Below are positions 26,575-34,997 of a stretch of 64,000 nt of DNA, piece by piece; positions within the stretch are counted from its first letter, which is position 1; every line of letters starts with the position of its first letter. Source of the DNA: Candidatus Binatia bacterium (GTDB lineage: Bacteria; Desulfobacterota; Binatia; UBA12015); NCBI GenBank assembly GCA_029243485.1, contig JAQWRY010000071.1, positions 20,420-84,419 of the forward strand. Direction: 5' to 3'. Under the pieces are notes generated by a model. The model did no database searches and was not told the origin of the DNA. It saw nothing but the letters and a program-made list of their open reading frames with translations. Both the position numbers and the translations under genes were made by a program.

Positions 26575-27420
26575 TTGTCTGACTCCGAGCGGTCGCCGAT
26601 CTCGGCTCTGATCGGTCGCCTGGAGGTCGAGGCTCTCGACTCCGACCTCTTCCTCGGCAAGCAGGCAAAGGGTGAGGGGCGTCTCTTCGGTGGATTCGTT
26701 GCGGCGCAGGCAACCGTTGCGGCGGGGCGCACGGTGGAAGACTCGCACCTGCATTCGCTGCACGCGTACTTCCTTCGGCCGGGGTCGTACGGCAAGCCGA
26801 TTCGCTACGTCGTCGATCGCATTCGCGACGGGCGCACCTACACCACCCGCCGGGTGGTTGCGCTGCAGAACGGCGAGGCGATCTTCAATTTGTCGGCAAG
26901 CTTCACGAAGCCCGAGGGGGGGATCTCGCATCAAGACCCGATCCCTGACGTACCGCCCCCCGATGATCTCCCGGACTGGGAGGACCTACGCGAAGAGCGA
27001 ATGGGCGTCCGCGGTGGTCAGGCCGCTTTGGAAGTGCGGCCGTGCGATCCGGACGACGAGTTCAGGCCGGGAGTGCCGCGCATCGCACGAAGGCGGATCT
27101 GGATGCGCCCAAACGGTGTGGTGCCCGACGATCCGATCCTGCACGCCGCTATGTTCGTGTACGCGAGCGACCGAACGCTGCTGAGCACCGCCGGATTGCC
27201 ACATGGCCTTGTCATGGGTCGTATGGTGGGCGCGAGTCTCGACCACGCGATGCATCTGCATCGTCCCGAGCTCTTTGAGGGCTGGATCCTGTACGCGGCT
27301 GAAAGTCCGGCGGCGCACGGCGCGCGTGGGCTCACGCGCGGTGCGATGTACTCCCAGGCCGGCATCCGCATCGCTTCGGTCACGCAAGAAGGATTGATTC
27401 GCGAACCGAAGGCCGATTGA
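26575..27420 (+). CDS. acyl-CoA thioesterase II (TesB-like)
   Basis: A 281-residue double-hotdog thioesterase. Visible features: RLFGGFVAAQATVAAGRTV, HSLHAYFLRPGSYGKPIRYV, DRIRDGRTYTTRRVVALQNG, and in the second half FVYASDRTLLSTAGLPHGL, SLDHAMHLHRPE and GARGLTRGAMYSQAGIRIAS, with the D, S/T and Q of the family triad region. It hydrolyses acyl-CoA to free acid and CoA. The only start that keeps the whole domain and does not lie inside the previous gene is TTG at 26575, one base after the preceding stop, which implies coupling to the hydratase. Confidence 0.88.
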   Translation: MSDSERSPISALIGRLEVEALDSDLFLGKQAKGEGRLFGGFVAAQATVAAGRTVEDSHLHSLHAYFLRPGSYGKPIRYVVDRIRDGRTYTTRRVVALQNGEAIFNLSASFTKPEGGISHQDPIPDVPPPDDLPDWEDLREERMGVRGGQAALEVRPCDPDDEFRPGVPRIARRRIWMRPNGVVPDDPILHAAMFVYASDRTLLSTAGLPHGLVMGRMVGASLDHAMHLHRPELFEGWILYAAESPAAHGARGLTRGAMYSQAGIRIASVTQEGLIREPKAD

Positions 27421-27434
27421 TCTAAGGTCCGAGC

Positions 27435-28415
27435 ATGCGTGCCTGGCAAGTTGGGAAGGCGGGGGAGCCGCGTGAAGTGCTCTCCCTCGAAGACGTTGAT
27501 CCGCCCGAGCTGGTGCCGGGCATGCTGCACGTTCGGGTCGAGGCCGCGGGCGTCGGTCTGCCGGATGTGCTCATGTGCCGCGGTTCGTATCCGCTGACTC
27601 CGCCGTATCCCTTCACGCCCGGGCAGGAGCTGGTGGGCAAGGTCCTCGCGGTCGGCGAGGGGGCGCAGGCAAAGGTCGGAGACCGGGTGATGGCAGTGTC
27701 CGGGTTCTACCTCGGTCGCGGGAGTTTTGCGCAGGAGTGCCTCGCGCAAGGCGACTTCGCCTTGTCCGTTCCCGACGAGATGCCGCCCGAGCAGGCGGCG
27801 GCCTTCGTGATCCCCTTTCACACCGCGTGGGCCGGGTTGTCGCGCCGCGGGGCGTTGCAGAAGGGCGAGACTCTTCTGGTGCTCGGTGCCGCCGGCGGGA
27901 CCGGTTCTGCCGCCGTGCAACTCGGGAAGGCGATGGGCGCTCGTGTGATCGCGACTGCTGGTGGTCCCGCGAAGGTGAAGTTCTGTCGTGAGCTCGGCGC
28001 CGACGTCGTCATCGACTATCGCACACAAGACATCGCCGAAGGGGTTCGGGAGGCAACCGGCGGTCGTGGTGCGGATGTCGCGTACGATCCGGTTGGAGGG
28101 GAGGCGTACAAGGCCGCCGCATCGGTCATGGCCCCCGAGGGGCGTCTTCTCTTGATCGGATTCGCGGAAGGAGAGTGGGGGCGTCCCTCCGCCGCACACA
28201 TGGTCGGTGGGAATTATTCGGTGGTCGGTGTGATGCCCTCGCACTTCGGATTCGACGTGCGGGCGCGGGCGCAGCAAGAGATGCTCCGGTTCTGGCGCGA
28301 GGGAGCGCTGCAGGTCCCGGTTTGGCGCGTATTCGAGTTCGATCAGACTGTGGAGGCGGTGGAAGAGCTCGCGTCCGGCCGCGCTCAGGGGAAGATCGCC
28401 GTTCGGGTTTCGTAG
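27435..28415 (+). CDS. NADPH:quinone oxidoreductase-type (zinc-free MDR) protein
   Basis: A 326-residue medium-chain reductase. It has the GroES-like N-terminus MRAWQVGKAGEPREVLSLED, PFTPGQELVGKVLAVG, and the Rossmann motif LLVLGAAGGTGSAAVQLGKA. The zinc-ligand cysteines of alcohol dehydrogenases are absent, as in quinone reductases and some enoyl reductases. It lies 14 bases after the thioesterase. Either quinone detoxification or reduction of an unsaturated acyl group would fit the acyl-CoA context. Confidence 0.88.
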   Translation: MRAWQVGKAGEPREVLSLEDVDPPELVPGMLHVRVEAAGVGLPDVLMCRGSYPLTPPYPFTPGQELVGKVLAVGEGAQAKVGDRVMAVSGFYLGRGSFAQECLAQGDFALSVPDEMPPEQAAAFVIPFHTAWAGLSRRGALQKGETLLVLGAAGGTGSAAVQLGKAMGARVIATAGGPAKVKFCRELGADVVIDYRTQDIAEGVREATGGRGADVAYDPVGGEAYKAAASVMAPEGRLLLIGFAEGEWGRPSAAHMVGGNYSVVGVMPSHFGFDVRARAQQEMLRFWREGALQVPVWRVFEFDQTVEAVEELASGRAQGKIAVRVS

Positions 28416-28519
28416 TTCGGGCCCGACTCGGCCGCCCTGACGCCTAGGCGCGGGCTGATGCGCGCAGTAAGCCTCTGGACCGGAAATGGGGAGTACCGCC
28501 TCAAGAAGGAGGCGACCTT

Positions 28520-28642
28520 GTGAACACCGGTGGCCCCGACTCCCGCGTCCGGCCGAAACCACGAGAAGCTCCCGTGCCCGCGGGAGATCAAGACGAACCA
28601 CCGAAGGCTCCGCCGACGAGGCGCGGCGAGAGTGACGATTAA
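28520..28642 (+). CDS. possible 40-residue polar small protein ending in a REP unit
   Basis: A GTG start at 28520 has an excellent AAGGAGG seven bases upstream. The 40 codons encode a Pro/Asp/Glu/Arg-rich peptide without hydrophobic segments (for example EAPVPAGDQDEPPKAPPTRR). The final DD-stop is written by the REP-like unit at 28634-28673, at the same place as the RAYT's own DD-stop. The good ribosome site is the only support; no homologue is recognised. Apart from this ORF and the REP unit, the region 28416-28754 holds nothing recognisable. Confidence 0.45.
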   Translation: MNTGGPDSRVRPKPREAPVPAGDQDEPPKAPPTRRGESDD

Positions 28643-28673
28643 AGAAACCGCCGAGACTAAAGAACGTCCCTAC
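28634..28673 (-). repeat. solo REP-like unit
   Basis: On the minus strand it starts GTAGGGACGTTCTTTAGTCTC and aligns along its whole length with the right end of the RAYT locus: shared GAGACTAA, AACGTCCCTA and GACGAYTAAA blocks. It carries the GTAG tetranucleotide typical of REPs recognised by RAYTs. It is about 27 kb from the transposase and sits at the 3' end of the small ORF. Confidence 0.75.
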
Positions 28674-28754
28674 TTCGGAAGCCGATTACGATCTCGCTTT
28701 CAGAAAAATTGCTGTCTGAGACTCGCGCAATCGTGGGAATTTACGCCACGGGCC

Positions 28755-31700
28755 TCACGCTCGCGCGAGGAGATTTACGGCGACCTGGGAGCCGTCTTCG
28801 TCGCGGGTGACGATCGGTTCGCCGACCGAGACTTGATCCGCCGGCACGCCGTCGTCTTCCGTGAAGATTTTGAAGAGGCGCTCGGCGCGCCGATTCGCGA
28901 GCGCGGTGAGATCGGCGTCGGTCACGGACTTCTCGGCCACCATTTCATCGAGCTCGGCCGCGTCGTCCTTGTTGAGAGAGGCGACGTCGTCGTCTTGAAG
29001 CGCTTTTCGGATCGCCTTCCGGGTACCCCCACTCGCGAGGTTGCGCAGGCCCCCGAGGAAGCCGCTCTCGCCGGCGAGGGCGGCGAGGACGGCGGCTTCC
29101 TTCAACCCGCGGACGTCGTCCGAACCGGCTTGGCCGACCAACTCGATCTTGATTGCGGGGGACGACGACAGGACGCTGCTGACGCGCTCGACCTTGTCCT
29201 GCGCGTCCTTCGAGATCTCGTCCGAGCCGGCACGAAAGGAGACCGGTGACGGTGTGATCTCGGCGACTTTGCCGCCGATCATCGTGATCGCGCCCAGCAT
29301 CTTGAGCGGAGACATGATCGCACCCAAGATGGCCTTGGTGAGGGCCTGCTCGACGACCGAGCCGATGCCGATCTCGGTGCCCTCGGTCGTGCCGCTCACC
29401 GGAATCCCCAGGTCGATCTTCCCGGTGATGTCGCTCAGGAGCGCGAGGGCAGCGGAGATCGAGATTCCGAAGTAGTCCTTGAAGAGTGAGCCGCCCTTGG
29501 CGTTGCCTACGTCGAGCGCGCTCAGCGTGATGTCGGTGTCCGAATCGTAGCGGTCCTTCGCCCACAACACCGTGGACTCCACGGTCGCGGCGCCTGCGAG
29601 CACCGTGTATCCCGCGGCTTGCTGTACGTAGGGGTTGAACTGGGAGAGGGGGAGCTTCTCGACGTTCGCGTCGATGCGAACGCCCTGCGCTGCGGTTCCG
29701 GCGCGCACCTTCACGAGAGCATCGCCCGGCGCTCTCAGGTCGAGCGACATCTTCTCGAAGACCGTTTCCGAAGGCGGCACGTCGGCCGGAAGCGCGACGC
29801 CGGAGATGTCGAAATGGAAGTCCGTGACTTTCCCGCGGTAGGTCGGCTTCACCGCTCGGTCGACGACACGGAACTCACCGTTCTGGATGCGGAGGCGATC
29901 GACGACGAGGCCGATCGGGAGGTTGGCGGCGGGTTCGGCGAACTTCGCGATCTCGTCGACGCCGACCGCCTCGGTCTGGGCGACGAGGCCGCTGCGGATC
30001 ACCGCATCGTGCGGTTGGTCGGCGTCGGCGGTCTCGGTGGCGGAAGCGTCTTGTAGTTCCGGTTCGCCCGCTGCCGGGGCACCACTGTCCTCCGCGAGTG
30101 CTCCGGCTGCGGCCGCGTCCACGCGAACCGTCGGCAAGACGATGCCGTCGGCGGTCAGAGTCGCGCGAATCTTCGGCCCGGTCAGGTGGAAATCGGCAAG
30201 CTCCAGGCTCATTGGCGCTTCGGGTTCGGCGACGTTCGCGTGGAACGACCGGATGTCGATTGCCAGCGTCTCCCAGGCGACTGCGAAGTCCTGTTTGCCG
30301 TCCTGCGTGAGCACTTGCAGGTCCTCCAGGGCGATCTGGCCCGAGAGATTCGCGTCGTCGCCCGCGACGTCGATCGCGAGCGCCGCCTGCAACGTGCCGG
30401 TCGGCATGTGGACGGGTGACATACCGCTCAGATCCGCGTACCGCCCGAGGGCGACGTTCTCGAGATTGAGCTTTGCCTGCACGGATTGTGGTTCGAGCAC
30501 GACGTCGGCGTCGACGTCGATGACGGCACTATCTTCCTTGATCCGGCCGACGATCTTGAGTGGCGAGGCCGGGTTGCTCGTGAGGCCCGTGACCGTGAGT
30601 GTCGGAATCTCGATGTGCGTGTCGCCGGTTCGGAGCGAGGCCTTCGCGGAGCCGTCGACGAGATCGACCGAGCCCACCTTCCACGTCGTGGGAGTCGCAT
30701 CGATCCCGGTGACGGTGAGCTTTCCGATGTGCGCGTGCCCCGGGCGCCTGTCGGCGACGATGTCGGCGCCGCTGTCGGTGATCTCGACGGTCGCGACCGC
30801 GATCGTCCAATCCGTGGGCGGGGCGTCGTCGGCGGGACCGGCCGGAGGTTCGACCGCGATTCCTTCGCTCTGTTCGGCGGTGTTCGATGTGACGGCAGTC
30901 GTCTCCCCGACGTCCACAGCAGTAGATTCGAGATCGGCTCCGGTGATCTCTGAGGTGGCCTCGGCCGACGGCTCTGTCGACGCGACGACGTCCGCTGTCG
31001 CGACCGCATGGGTATCCGGCTCGTCGGTCGCGGCAGGTGCCGGTTCCTCGTCCGTCGGACCCACGGCATTGGTCGTGTCCGCAGACTCGATCATCGCCGC
31101 CGGCGGCATCACGGGAAGTGGAGGCTGTTGCATCGGGCGGAGCAGGACGTTCGCGCCATCGAGCGAGATGAGCTCTAGGTCGACTCGTTGTTGCGCCACG
31201 TCGATCTGATCAATTTTCACGCCGAGTCGACGCCACGCGAGTCCGGGCTTCTGCTCGCCGCGGACGTCGATGCTCAGGCCGGAAACGGCAACGTTGCCCG
31301 AAACGAGAATGCGCGCCTGGGGATCGACGGTCAGGTGCACCGATGTTTCGAGCCGCCCCTTCGATCCGGTCCAGCCCAAGCTGGGCTCGTGGACGTGCAG
31401 CTGATCGAGAGGGAGATTCGCAATGTCGATCTGAGCCTCGGTGAGAAAGCCGTCGTCTCGCTCGGAGATGTTGGTATCGATGCGAAGCGTGCCGTCGCCG
31501 AGGCTGGCCTGCACGACGATGCGTCCCGGAGCCGTCGCTTCGGGGTCGTTGATCGCGAGCCCTTTCACTTCAACGGATGGAAGCTCCAGTTCGCGGTAGG
31601 TCGGCTTGCCGGGGACGTCGTCGCGGACCCGCAGCCGCGCGCTCAAGAGAGCGGCCCGGTCGATCAGGACGCCGAAAGGTTCGGAGTCGTCCTCGGGTTC

Positions 31701-32237
31701 TTCTTCCTCTTCTTCGGGGAGGTCGCGGAGGTCGGGGATCACCAGCGTCCCGTCCTGGAGCCGGGCGACGTTCACGCTGAGCTCGTCGAGTTCGAAGTCC
31801 TCGATGTTCGCGATCTTGCTCAAGAGAGGCATCCAACGGATGTTGACGTAAGCGCGCTTCCAGGCCACGAGCGCCGTGTCGTTCGGCGTCTCGCCCTCTT
31901 TGGGAGCCGCACCGTCGGGCCAGAGCGCGACGTCCTCGAGGGCCACCGCCCCCGAGAGGAGCCAGAGGTCGACGTCCCCGACCGAGACTTCTCCTTCGAG
32001 GTATTCGTTGCCCTGCGAGACGATGACCTTCTGCACGATCGTCGGAAGGGTGATGCGGACCAGGAGCAGGAAGCCGACGATGCCGACGAGGATCCATCCC
32101 CGCCGGGAAGCGGGCCAGAATCGCCGGAGAAACGACGAGGAGTTTTCAATGCCTTCGGCCACGCCCACTAACGTAGCGTGCGATCCGCTGCGGGCGAAGC
32201 CCCGCCGCGGCGCGGAATCATCGGAATCACCTTGCAT
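28755..32237 (-). CDS. giant AsmA-like/DUF748 envelope protein with OmpA-like C-terminus
   Basis: Up to 1160 residues. After one N-terminal membrane anchor (GWILVGIVGFLLLVRITLPT), the periplasmic part has AsmA/DUF748 features: EVSVGDVDLWLLSGAVALED, LLSKIANIEDFELDELSVNV, and repeated beta-strand units. An acidic Ala/Thr/Pro-rich linker of about 120 residues splits it. The C-terminus (VSFRAGSDEISKDAQDKVER, IKIELVGQAGSDDVRGLKEA) resembles an OmpA-type peptidoglycan-binding domain. AsmA-like proteins act in outer-membrane assembly or lipid transport between membranes. ATG at 32237 is the first start; GTG at 32168, nearer the anchor, is equally possible. A paralogue lies at 37260-40343. Confidence 0.8.
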   Translation of the reverse strand: MQGDSDDSAPRRGFARSGSHATLVGVAEGIENSSSFLRRFWPASRRGWILVGIVGFLLLVRITLPTIVQKVIVSQGNEYLEGEVSVGDVDLWLLSGAVALEDVALWPDGAAPKEGETPNDTALVAWKRAYVNIRWMPLLSKIANIEDFELDELSVNVARLQDGTLVIPDLRDLPEEEEEEPEDDSEPFGVLIDRAALLSARLRVRDDVPGKPTYRELELPSVEVKGLAINDPEATAPGRIVVQASLGDGTLRIDTNISERDDGFLTEAQIDIANLPLDQLHVHEPSLGWTGSKGRLETSVHLTVDPQARILVSGNVAVSGLSIDVRGEQKPGLAWRRLGVKIDQIDVAQQRVDLELISLDGANVLLRPMQQPPLPVMPPAAMIESADTTNAVGPTDEEPAPAATDEPDTHAVATADVVASTEPSAEATSEITGADLESTAVDVGETTAVTSNTAEQSEGIAVEPPAGPADDAPPTDWTIAVATVEITDSGADIVADRRPGHAHIGKLTVTGIDATPTTWKVGSVDLVDGSAKASLRTGDTHIEIPTLTVTGLTSNPASPLKIVGRIKEDSAVIDVDADVVLEPQSVQAKLNLENVALGRYADLSGMSPVHMPTGTLQAALAIDVAGDDANLSGQIALEDLQVLTQDGKQDFAVAWETLAIDIRSFHANVAEPEAPMSLELADFHLTGPKIRATLTADGIVLPTVRVDAAAAGALAEDSGAPAAGEPELQDASATETADADQPHDAVIRSGLVAQTEAVGVDEIAKFAEPAANLPIGLVVDRLRIQNGEFRVVDRAVKPTYRGKVTDFHFDISGVALPADVPPSETVFEKMSLDLRAPGDALVKVRAGTAAQGVRIDANVEKLPLSQFNPYVQQAAGYTVLAGAATVESTVLWAKDRYDSDTDITLSALDVGNAKGGSLFKDYFGISISAALALLSDITGKIDLGIPVSGTTEGTEIGIGSVVEQALTKAILGAIMSPLKMLGAITMIGGKVAEITPSPVSFRAGSDEISKDAQDKVERVSSVLSSSPAIKIELVGQAGSDDVRGLKEAAVLAALAGESGFLGGLRNLASGGTRKAIRKALQDDDVASLNKDDAAELDEMVAEKSVTDADLTALANRRAERLFKIFTEDDGVPADQVSVGEPIVTRDEDGSQVAVNLLARA

Positions 32238-32658
32238 TCATCGGGGAGTGGGCGGCCTGGCTCCGGATCTTGATCCGCTCGGAGCATTCGCCGCGGCCTG
32301 CGCGCTCGCCATCGAGACTGCGACGTCAGCGAGCCCGACCGGAACTGAACCGGGTTCGCGATGCTGCCCAATGGCGAGGTCGGCTCGCCGATCTACAATT
32401 CGCCGAGCCTCCCGGTTGCAGGCGGCCCTCGCTCTCAGGACTGTGTGGTCGCCCTCGTGGCCGCGTCCCGCGGTAATGCCGCCGGCGAAAAGAAGCTCGC
32501 CGCCTCCGTCGTACAGAAGGGTCTGGCCGGGCGTGGCGGACCCGAAGCGACTCGCTAGGGCGTTCCCTGCCGGGCCCGTCCGAGATCCTGCAACAATCGG
32601 GCGCCGGCTCGACCAAGTTGACCGGCGGAGGCGGTGTGATTAAGAGCGGGTGAACCAC
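32238..32658 (+). other. region without an assignable gene
   Basis: No ORF here has family features. A plus-strand frame ends in GSTKLTGGGGVIKSG just before the tRNA and another contains NGEVGSPIYNSPSLPVAGG, which look protein-like, but they are in different frames and have no start. This may be another decayed gene; nothing more can be supported. Confidence 0.4.
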
Positions 32659-32730
32659 GCGGGTGTAATTCAGTGGTAGAATGTCAGCTTCCCAAGCTGG
32701 ACGTCGCCGGTTCGATCCCGGTCACCCGCT
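32659..32730 (+). tRNA. tRNA-Gly (CCC anticodon)
   Basis: A full cloverleaf: acceptor GCGGGTG pairs with CACCCGC, D-arm around AGTGGTAGAA, anticodon stem TCAGC/GCTGG with loop TTCCCAA giving anticodon CCC, and T-arm GCCGG TTCGATC CCGGT. The discriminator is T and CCA is not encoded. The 5' third is copied in inverted orientation at 32831-32860. Confidence 0.95.
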
Positions 32731-32830
32731 CTCTCTTGTCCCTAAAGGGTTTTTCGTTCGACCTCTGAGTCACCCGAGAGCGCCTGACTGAGGGGGTTCC
32801 CGGCGGGTTCCCGGTTTTCAGAATTCGGGG

Positions 32831-32860
32831 GACATTCTCCCACTGAATTACACCCGCGTG
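32831..32860 (-). repeat. inverted partial copy of the tRNA-Gly 5' end
   Basis: The minus strand of these 30 bases equals 32656-32685 (three bases before the tRNA and its first 27 bases) with a single mismatch, G for T in the D-loop. The anticodon arm and 3' half are missing. The orientation is opposite to the intact gene 100 bases away, and an IS3 remnant follows on the same strand. Confidence 0.85.
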
Positions 32861-32902
32861 TTGGGTCTCCGCTCGCGGGCATGCGCGATTCTCGGTCGAG
32901 CT

Positions 32903-33043
32903 TCGAGGCGAGATCTCACTCAGCGAATTGCTCGCCTCGTCGGGCAGTCCTTCGAGGACGATTCGGGTCTTCTCTTCCGCCGGAAAACGGCGTCGTGTCT
33001 TGCGCTGAATGTCGCAGACCTCCTTCGCCGCTCGTGGAGACAC
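32903..33043 (-). pseudogene. IS3-family orfA remnant
   Basis: The minus strand reads AAKEVCDIQRKTRRRFPAEE then KTRIVLEGLPDEASNSLSE, the start of the helix-turn-helix orfA of IS3-family transposases (family form: RDIQRKTRRxxSAEEKIRIVLEGLRGE). Similarity ends after about 47 residues; the rest of orfA and all of orfB are absent. The intact-looking orfA start at 63941 shares DIQRKTRR. Confidence 0.75.
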
Positions 33044-33105
33044 TGGCGGCAGACGCGCTTGTCTCGGGGGCGCGGTCGGACGTAGACAGAGACAGGAGGT
33101 GACTT

Positions 33106-33489
33106 ATGCTGGGCCGAGTCGAAGAACTTCATCACATTCAGCTCGCCATGCCGCGGGGGCGCGAGGCGGAAGCGATCCGCTTCTACGAGGGCCTCCTCGG
33201 AATTCCGCACCTACCCAAACCACCGGGGTTGGATGCTGCCGGGGCCTGGTTCGAGTCTGGAGCCCTGCGGGTTCACCTGGGGGTCGACGCGAAGTTCACC
33301 GCCGCGAAGAAGGCCCATCCGGGGCTCCTCGTCACGGGTTTGGACGATCTCGCAGATAGACTCACCGATGCCGGAGGATCGGTCGTGTGGGACGACCGGC
33401 TCGTTGGGTTCCGGCGCGTATATGTGACGGACCCGTTCGGGAACCGAATCGAGTTGTTGGAGCCGTCGGACGGAACCCAGGAGGTCTAA
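33106..33489 (+). CDS. VOC (glyoxalase/dioxygenase) superfamily protein
   Basis: A 127-residue single-domain VOC protein with two beta-alpha-beta-beta-beta modules: ELHHIQLAMPRGREAEAIRF at the start with the first ligand histidine, and YVTDPFGNRIELLEP with the ligand glutamate at the end. The second histidine position (LRVHLGV) is also present. Members include glyoxalase I, fosfomycin resistance proteins and extradiol dioxygenases; the substrate here is unknown. ATG after GACAGGAGGTGACTT, a strong ribosome site. The next gene starts right after its stop. Confidence 0.85.
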   Translation: MLGRVEELHHIQLAMPRGREAEAIRFYEGLLGIPHLPKPPGLDAAGAWFESGALRVHLGVDAKFTAAKKAHPGLLVTGLDDLADRLTDAGGSVVWDDRLVGFRRVYVTDPFGNRIELLEPSDGTQEV

Positions 33490-34212
33490 ATGAGCCTTGC
33501 AGACGATGCGGATCGCCGTTGGTTCGACGTTCAGCTCGGTGAGGCAGCGATCGTAACCGAGATCTACCTCCCGAAGAAGTACGCCGACAGCTCGCTCGTC
33601 CGCGCGACGCTCCTGAACTCGCTCTTCCCCGATCGCATTCTCGCTCATTTCCAGAATGCGAGTCCGGAAGTGAAGAAACGCATCCTGAGCGTCCTGCCCG
33701 GCAAGCTCTCCGGGTACGACGCGCTCGTGGGCTCTCTCGAGCGCTCGAAGCGGCGATTCACGGGCTTCTCCGTCTACGACGTCGAAGGCACGTTCAGTCA
33801 CGAGATCGACGAGTCGACGGGACAGCCGGGAGCAATCTTCGACGACAGCAGCCGCTGCATCCGCATCATCGATCGTCCCGAGTTCGTGCAGTTCCTCGAC
33901 CTTCCTGAAGACCGATTCGTCGACGATGAAGAGAGTCGAGAGCAGTTCCAGAGCGTCGTGCGACTATATCTCTTCTCCGGACAGCGGGCGGACCGGTTGA
34001 AGGCACAGGTCGAGAGCCTGCCGGACGTCGATACGCCGATCGGTCTGTCGCTGCTGGACGCACTCGGACAGTGGGCCGACCAGGGATCGTTCGTTCTCTA
34101 CGGCTTCATCGGCTACTGGCTCGGCGTGGCCGCACAGGAGGAGAAGGAAATCTGGATGACGTCGCAACCGACGGTCATCAACCGGTTCACCGAAGGCTCA
34201 CGCGGTCGCTAG
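33490..34212 (+). CDS. hypothetical protein, co-transcribed with the VOC protein
   Basis: A 240-residue protein with no recognised domain. It is soluble, acidic and mostly helical by composition (EVKKRILSVLPGKLSGYDAL, EESREQFQSVVRLYLFSGQR), with a hydrophobic patch near the end (FVLYGFIGYWLGVAAQ). The ATG immediately follows the TAA of the VOC gene, with AGGAGG inside that gene's last codons, so the pair is translated together. A role near the VOC enzyme is possible but not shown. Confidence 0.7.
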   Translation: MSLADDADRRWFDVQLGEAAIVTEIYLPKKYADSSLVRATLLNSLFPDRILAHFQNASPEVKKRILSVLPGKLSGYDALVGSLERSKRRFTGFSVYDVEGTFSHEIDESTGQPGAIFDDSSRCIRIIDRPEFVQFLDLPEDRFVDDEESREQFQSVVRLYLFSGQRADRLKAQVESLPDVDTPIGLSLLDALGQWADQGSFVLYGFIGYWLGVAAQEEKEIWMTSQPTVINRFTEGSRGR

Positions 34213-34337
34213 TGCACCACCAGGGACACAGGGTTCAGCGGCTCCACGCTCATGGAACCGCAATCCATTCAATCCCTCGGCGGCCCGTGCGAGCATGAAC
34301 TCATGCTTCGCTACCTCGAATTCCAGAGCGACTTCGC

Positions 34338-34997
34338 GTGTCCATGAAGCCGAAGATCGCCCGCTCGAGCTCTCGCCTCCCCGACGAAGCGGCCACCCGC
34401 TGGTGGTGGGTCCGGCACGCGCCGGTGCCGCACCTCCGCCACGAGATCTACGGGAACCGCGATGTCGACTGCGACACGTCGGACAGCGACACCTTCGCGT
34501 CGCTCGCCGAGCGGCTCCCAAAAGACGCCGTGTGGCACGTGAGTCACCTCAAGAGGACGCACCAGACCGCGCAGGCGATCGCGGACCAGGGATACCCCAT
34601 CCCGGAGTTGCAGCCGTCCAATAGAATCGGCGAACAGGATTTCGGAGATCTGCACGGCCGTCGGCACGACGAGCACGCGGCGGCGCGGACGGATCCGTTC
34701 GTCGGCTTCTGGCCGAACTCTCCGATGGACACCGTCCCCGGTGGGGAGCACTTCGATGATCTCTGCGCGCGGGTGCACGAGTTCATCCGCGCGGGCAACG
34801 CGAAGTACCCAGGGCGGGACGTTGTTTGCGTCGCACACTTCGGGCCGATCATCGCGGCCCTGCGACTCGCGCTCGATTTGAACCCGACCTCCTCGGTCGC
34901 GTTCTCGATTCCCAATCTCTCCGTGACGCGAATTCACCACTACGCGTCGGCCCCGGCGGGTGCGCCGCCGTATCGCGTCTACGCGGTCGGGGGGTAG
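34338..34997 (+). CDS. histidine phosphatase family protein
   Basis: A 219-residue phosphoglycerate-mutase-like protein. The catalytic motif is WWWVRHAPVPH (RHA rather than RHG), followed by the arginine segment HLKRTHQTAQAIADQGYP, the EQDFGDLHGR element and the second histidine in VVCVAHFGPIIAAL. Members dephosphorylate sugar phosphates, nucleotides or cofactors such as alpha-ribazole phosphate. Starts at GTG 34338 or ATG 34344. Its 3' end overlaps the convergent PBP1A gene by 19 bases. Confidence 0.88.
   Translation: MSMKPKIARSSSRLPDEAATRWWWVRHAPVPHLRHEIYGNRDVDCDTSDSDTFASLAERLPKDAVWHVSHLKRTHQTAQAIADQGYPIPELQPSNRIGEQDFGDLHGRRHDEHAAARTDPFVGFWPNSPMDTVPGGEHFDDLCARVHEFIRAGNAKYPGRDVVCVAHFGPIIAALRLALDLNPTSSVAFSIPNLSVTRIHHYASAPAGAPPYRVYAVGG

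Noticed and set aside
32684..33043. Minus-strand protein ending VTGIEPATSSLGS
   Set aside because: That ending is the well-known antisense translation of a tRNA gene; only its first 47 codons are real (IS3 remnant).
34198..34521. Minus-strand ORF with EVALEFEVAKHEFMLARAAEG
   Set aside because: Looks protein-like briefly, but is antisense to the histidine phosphatase gene and has no start or family.
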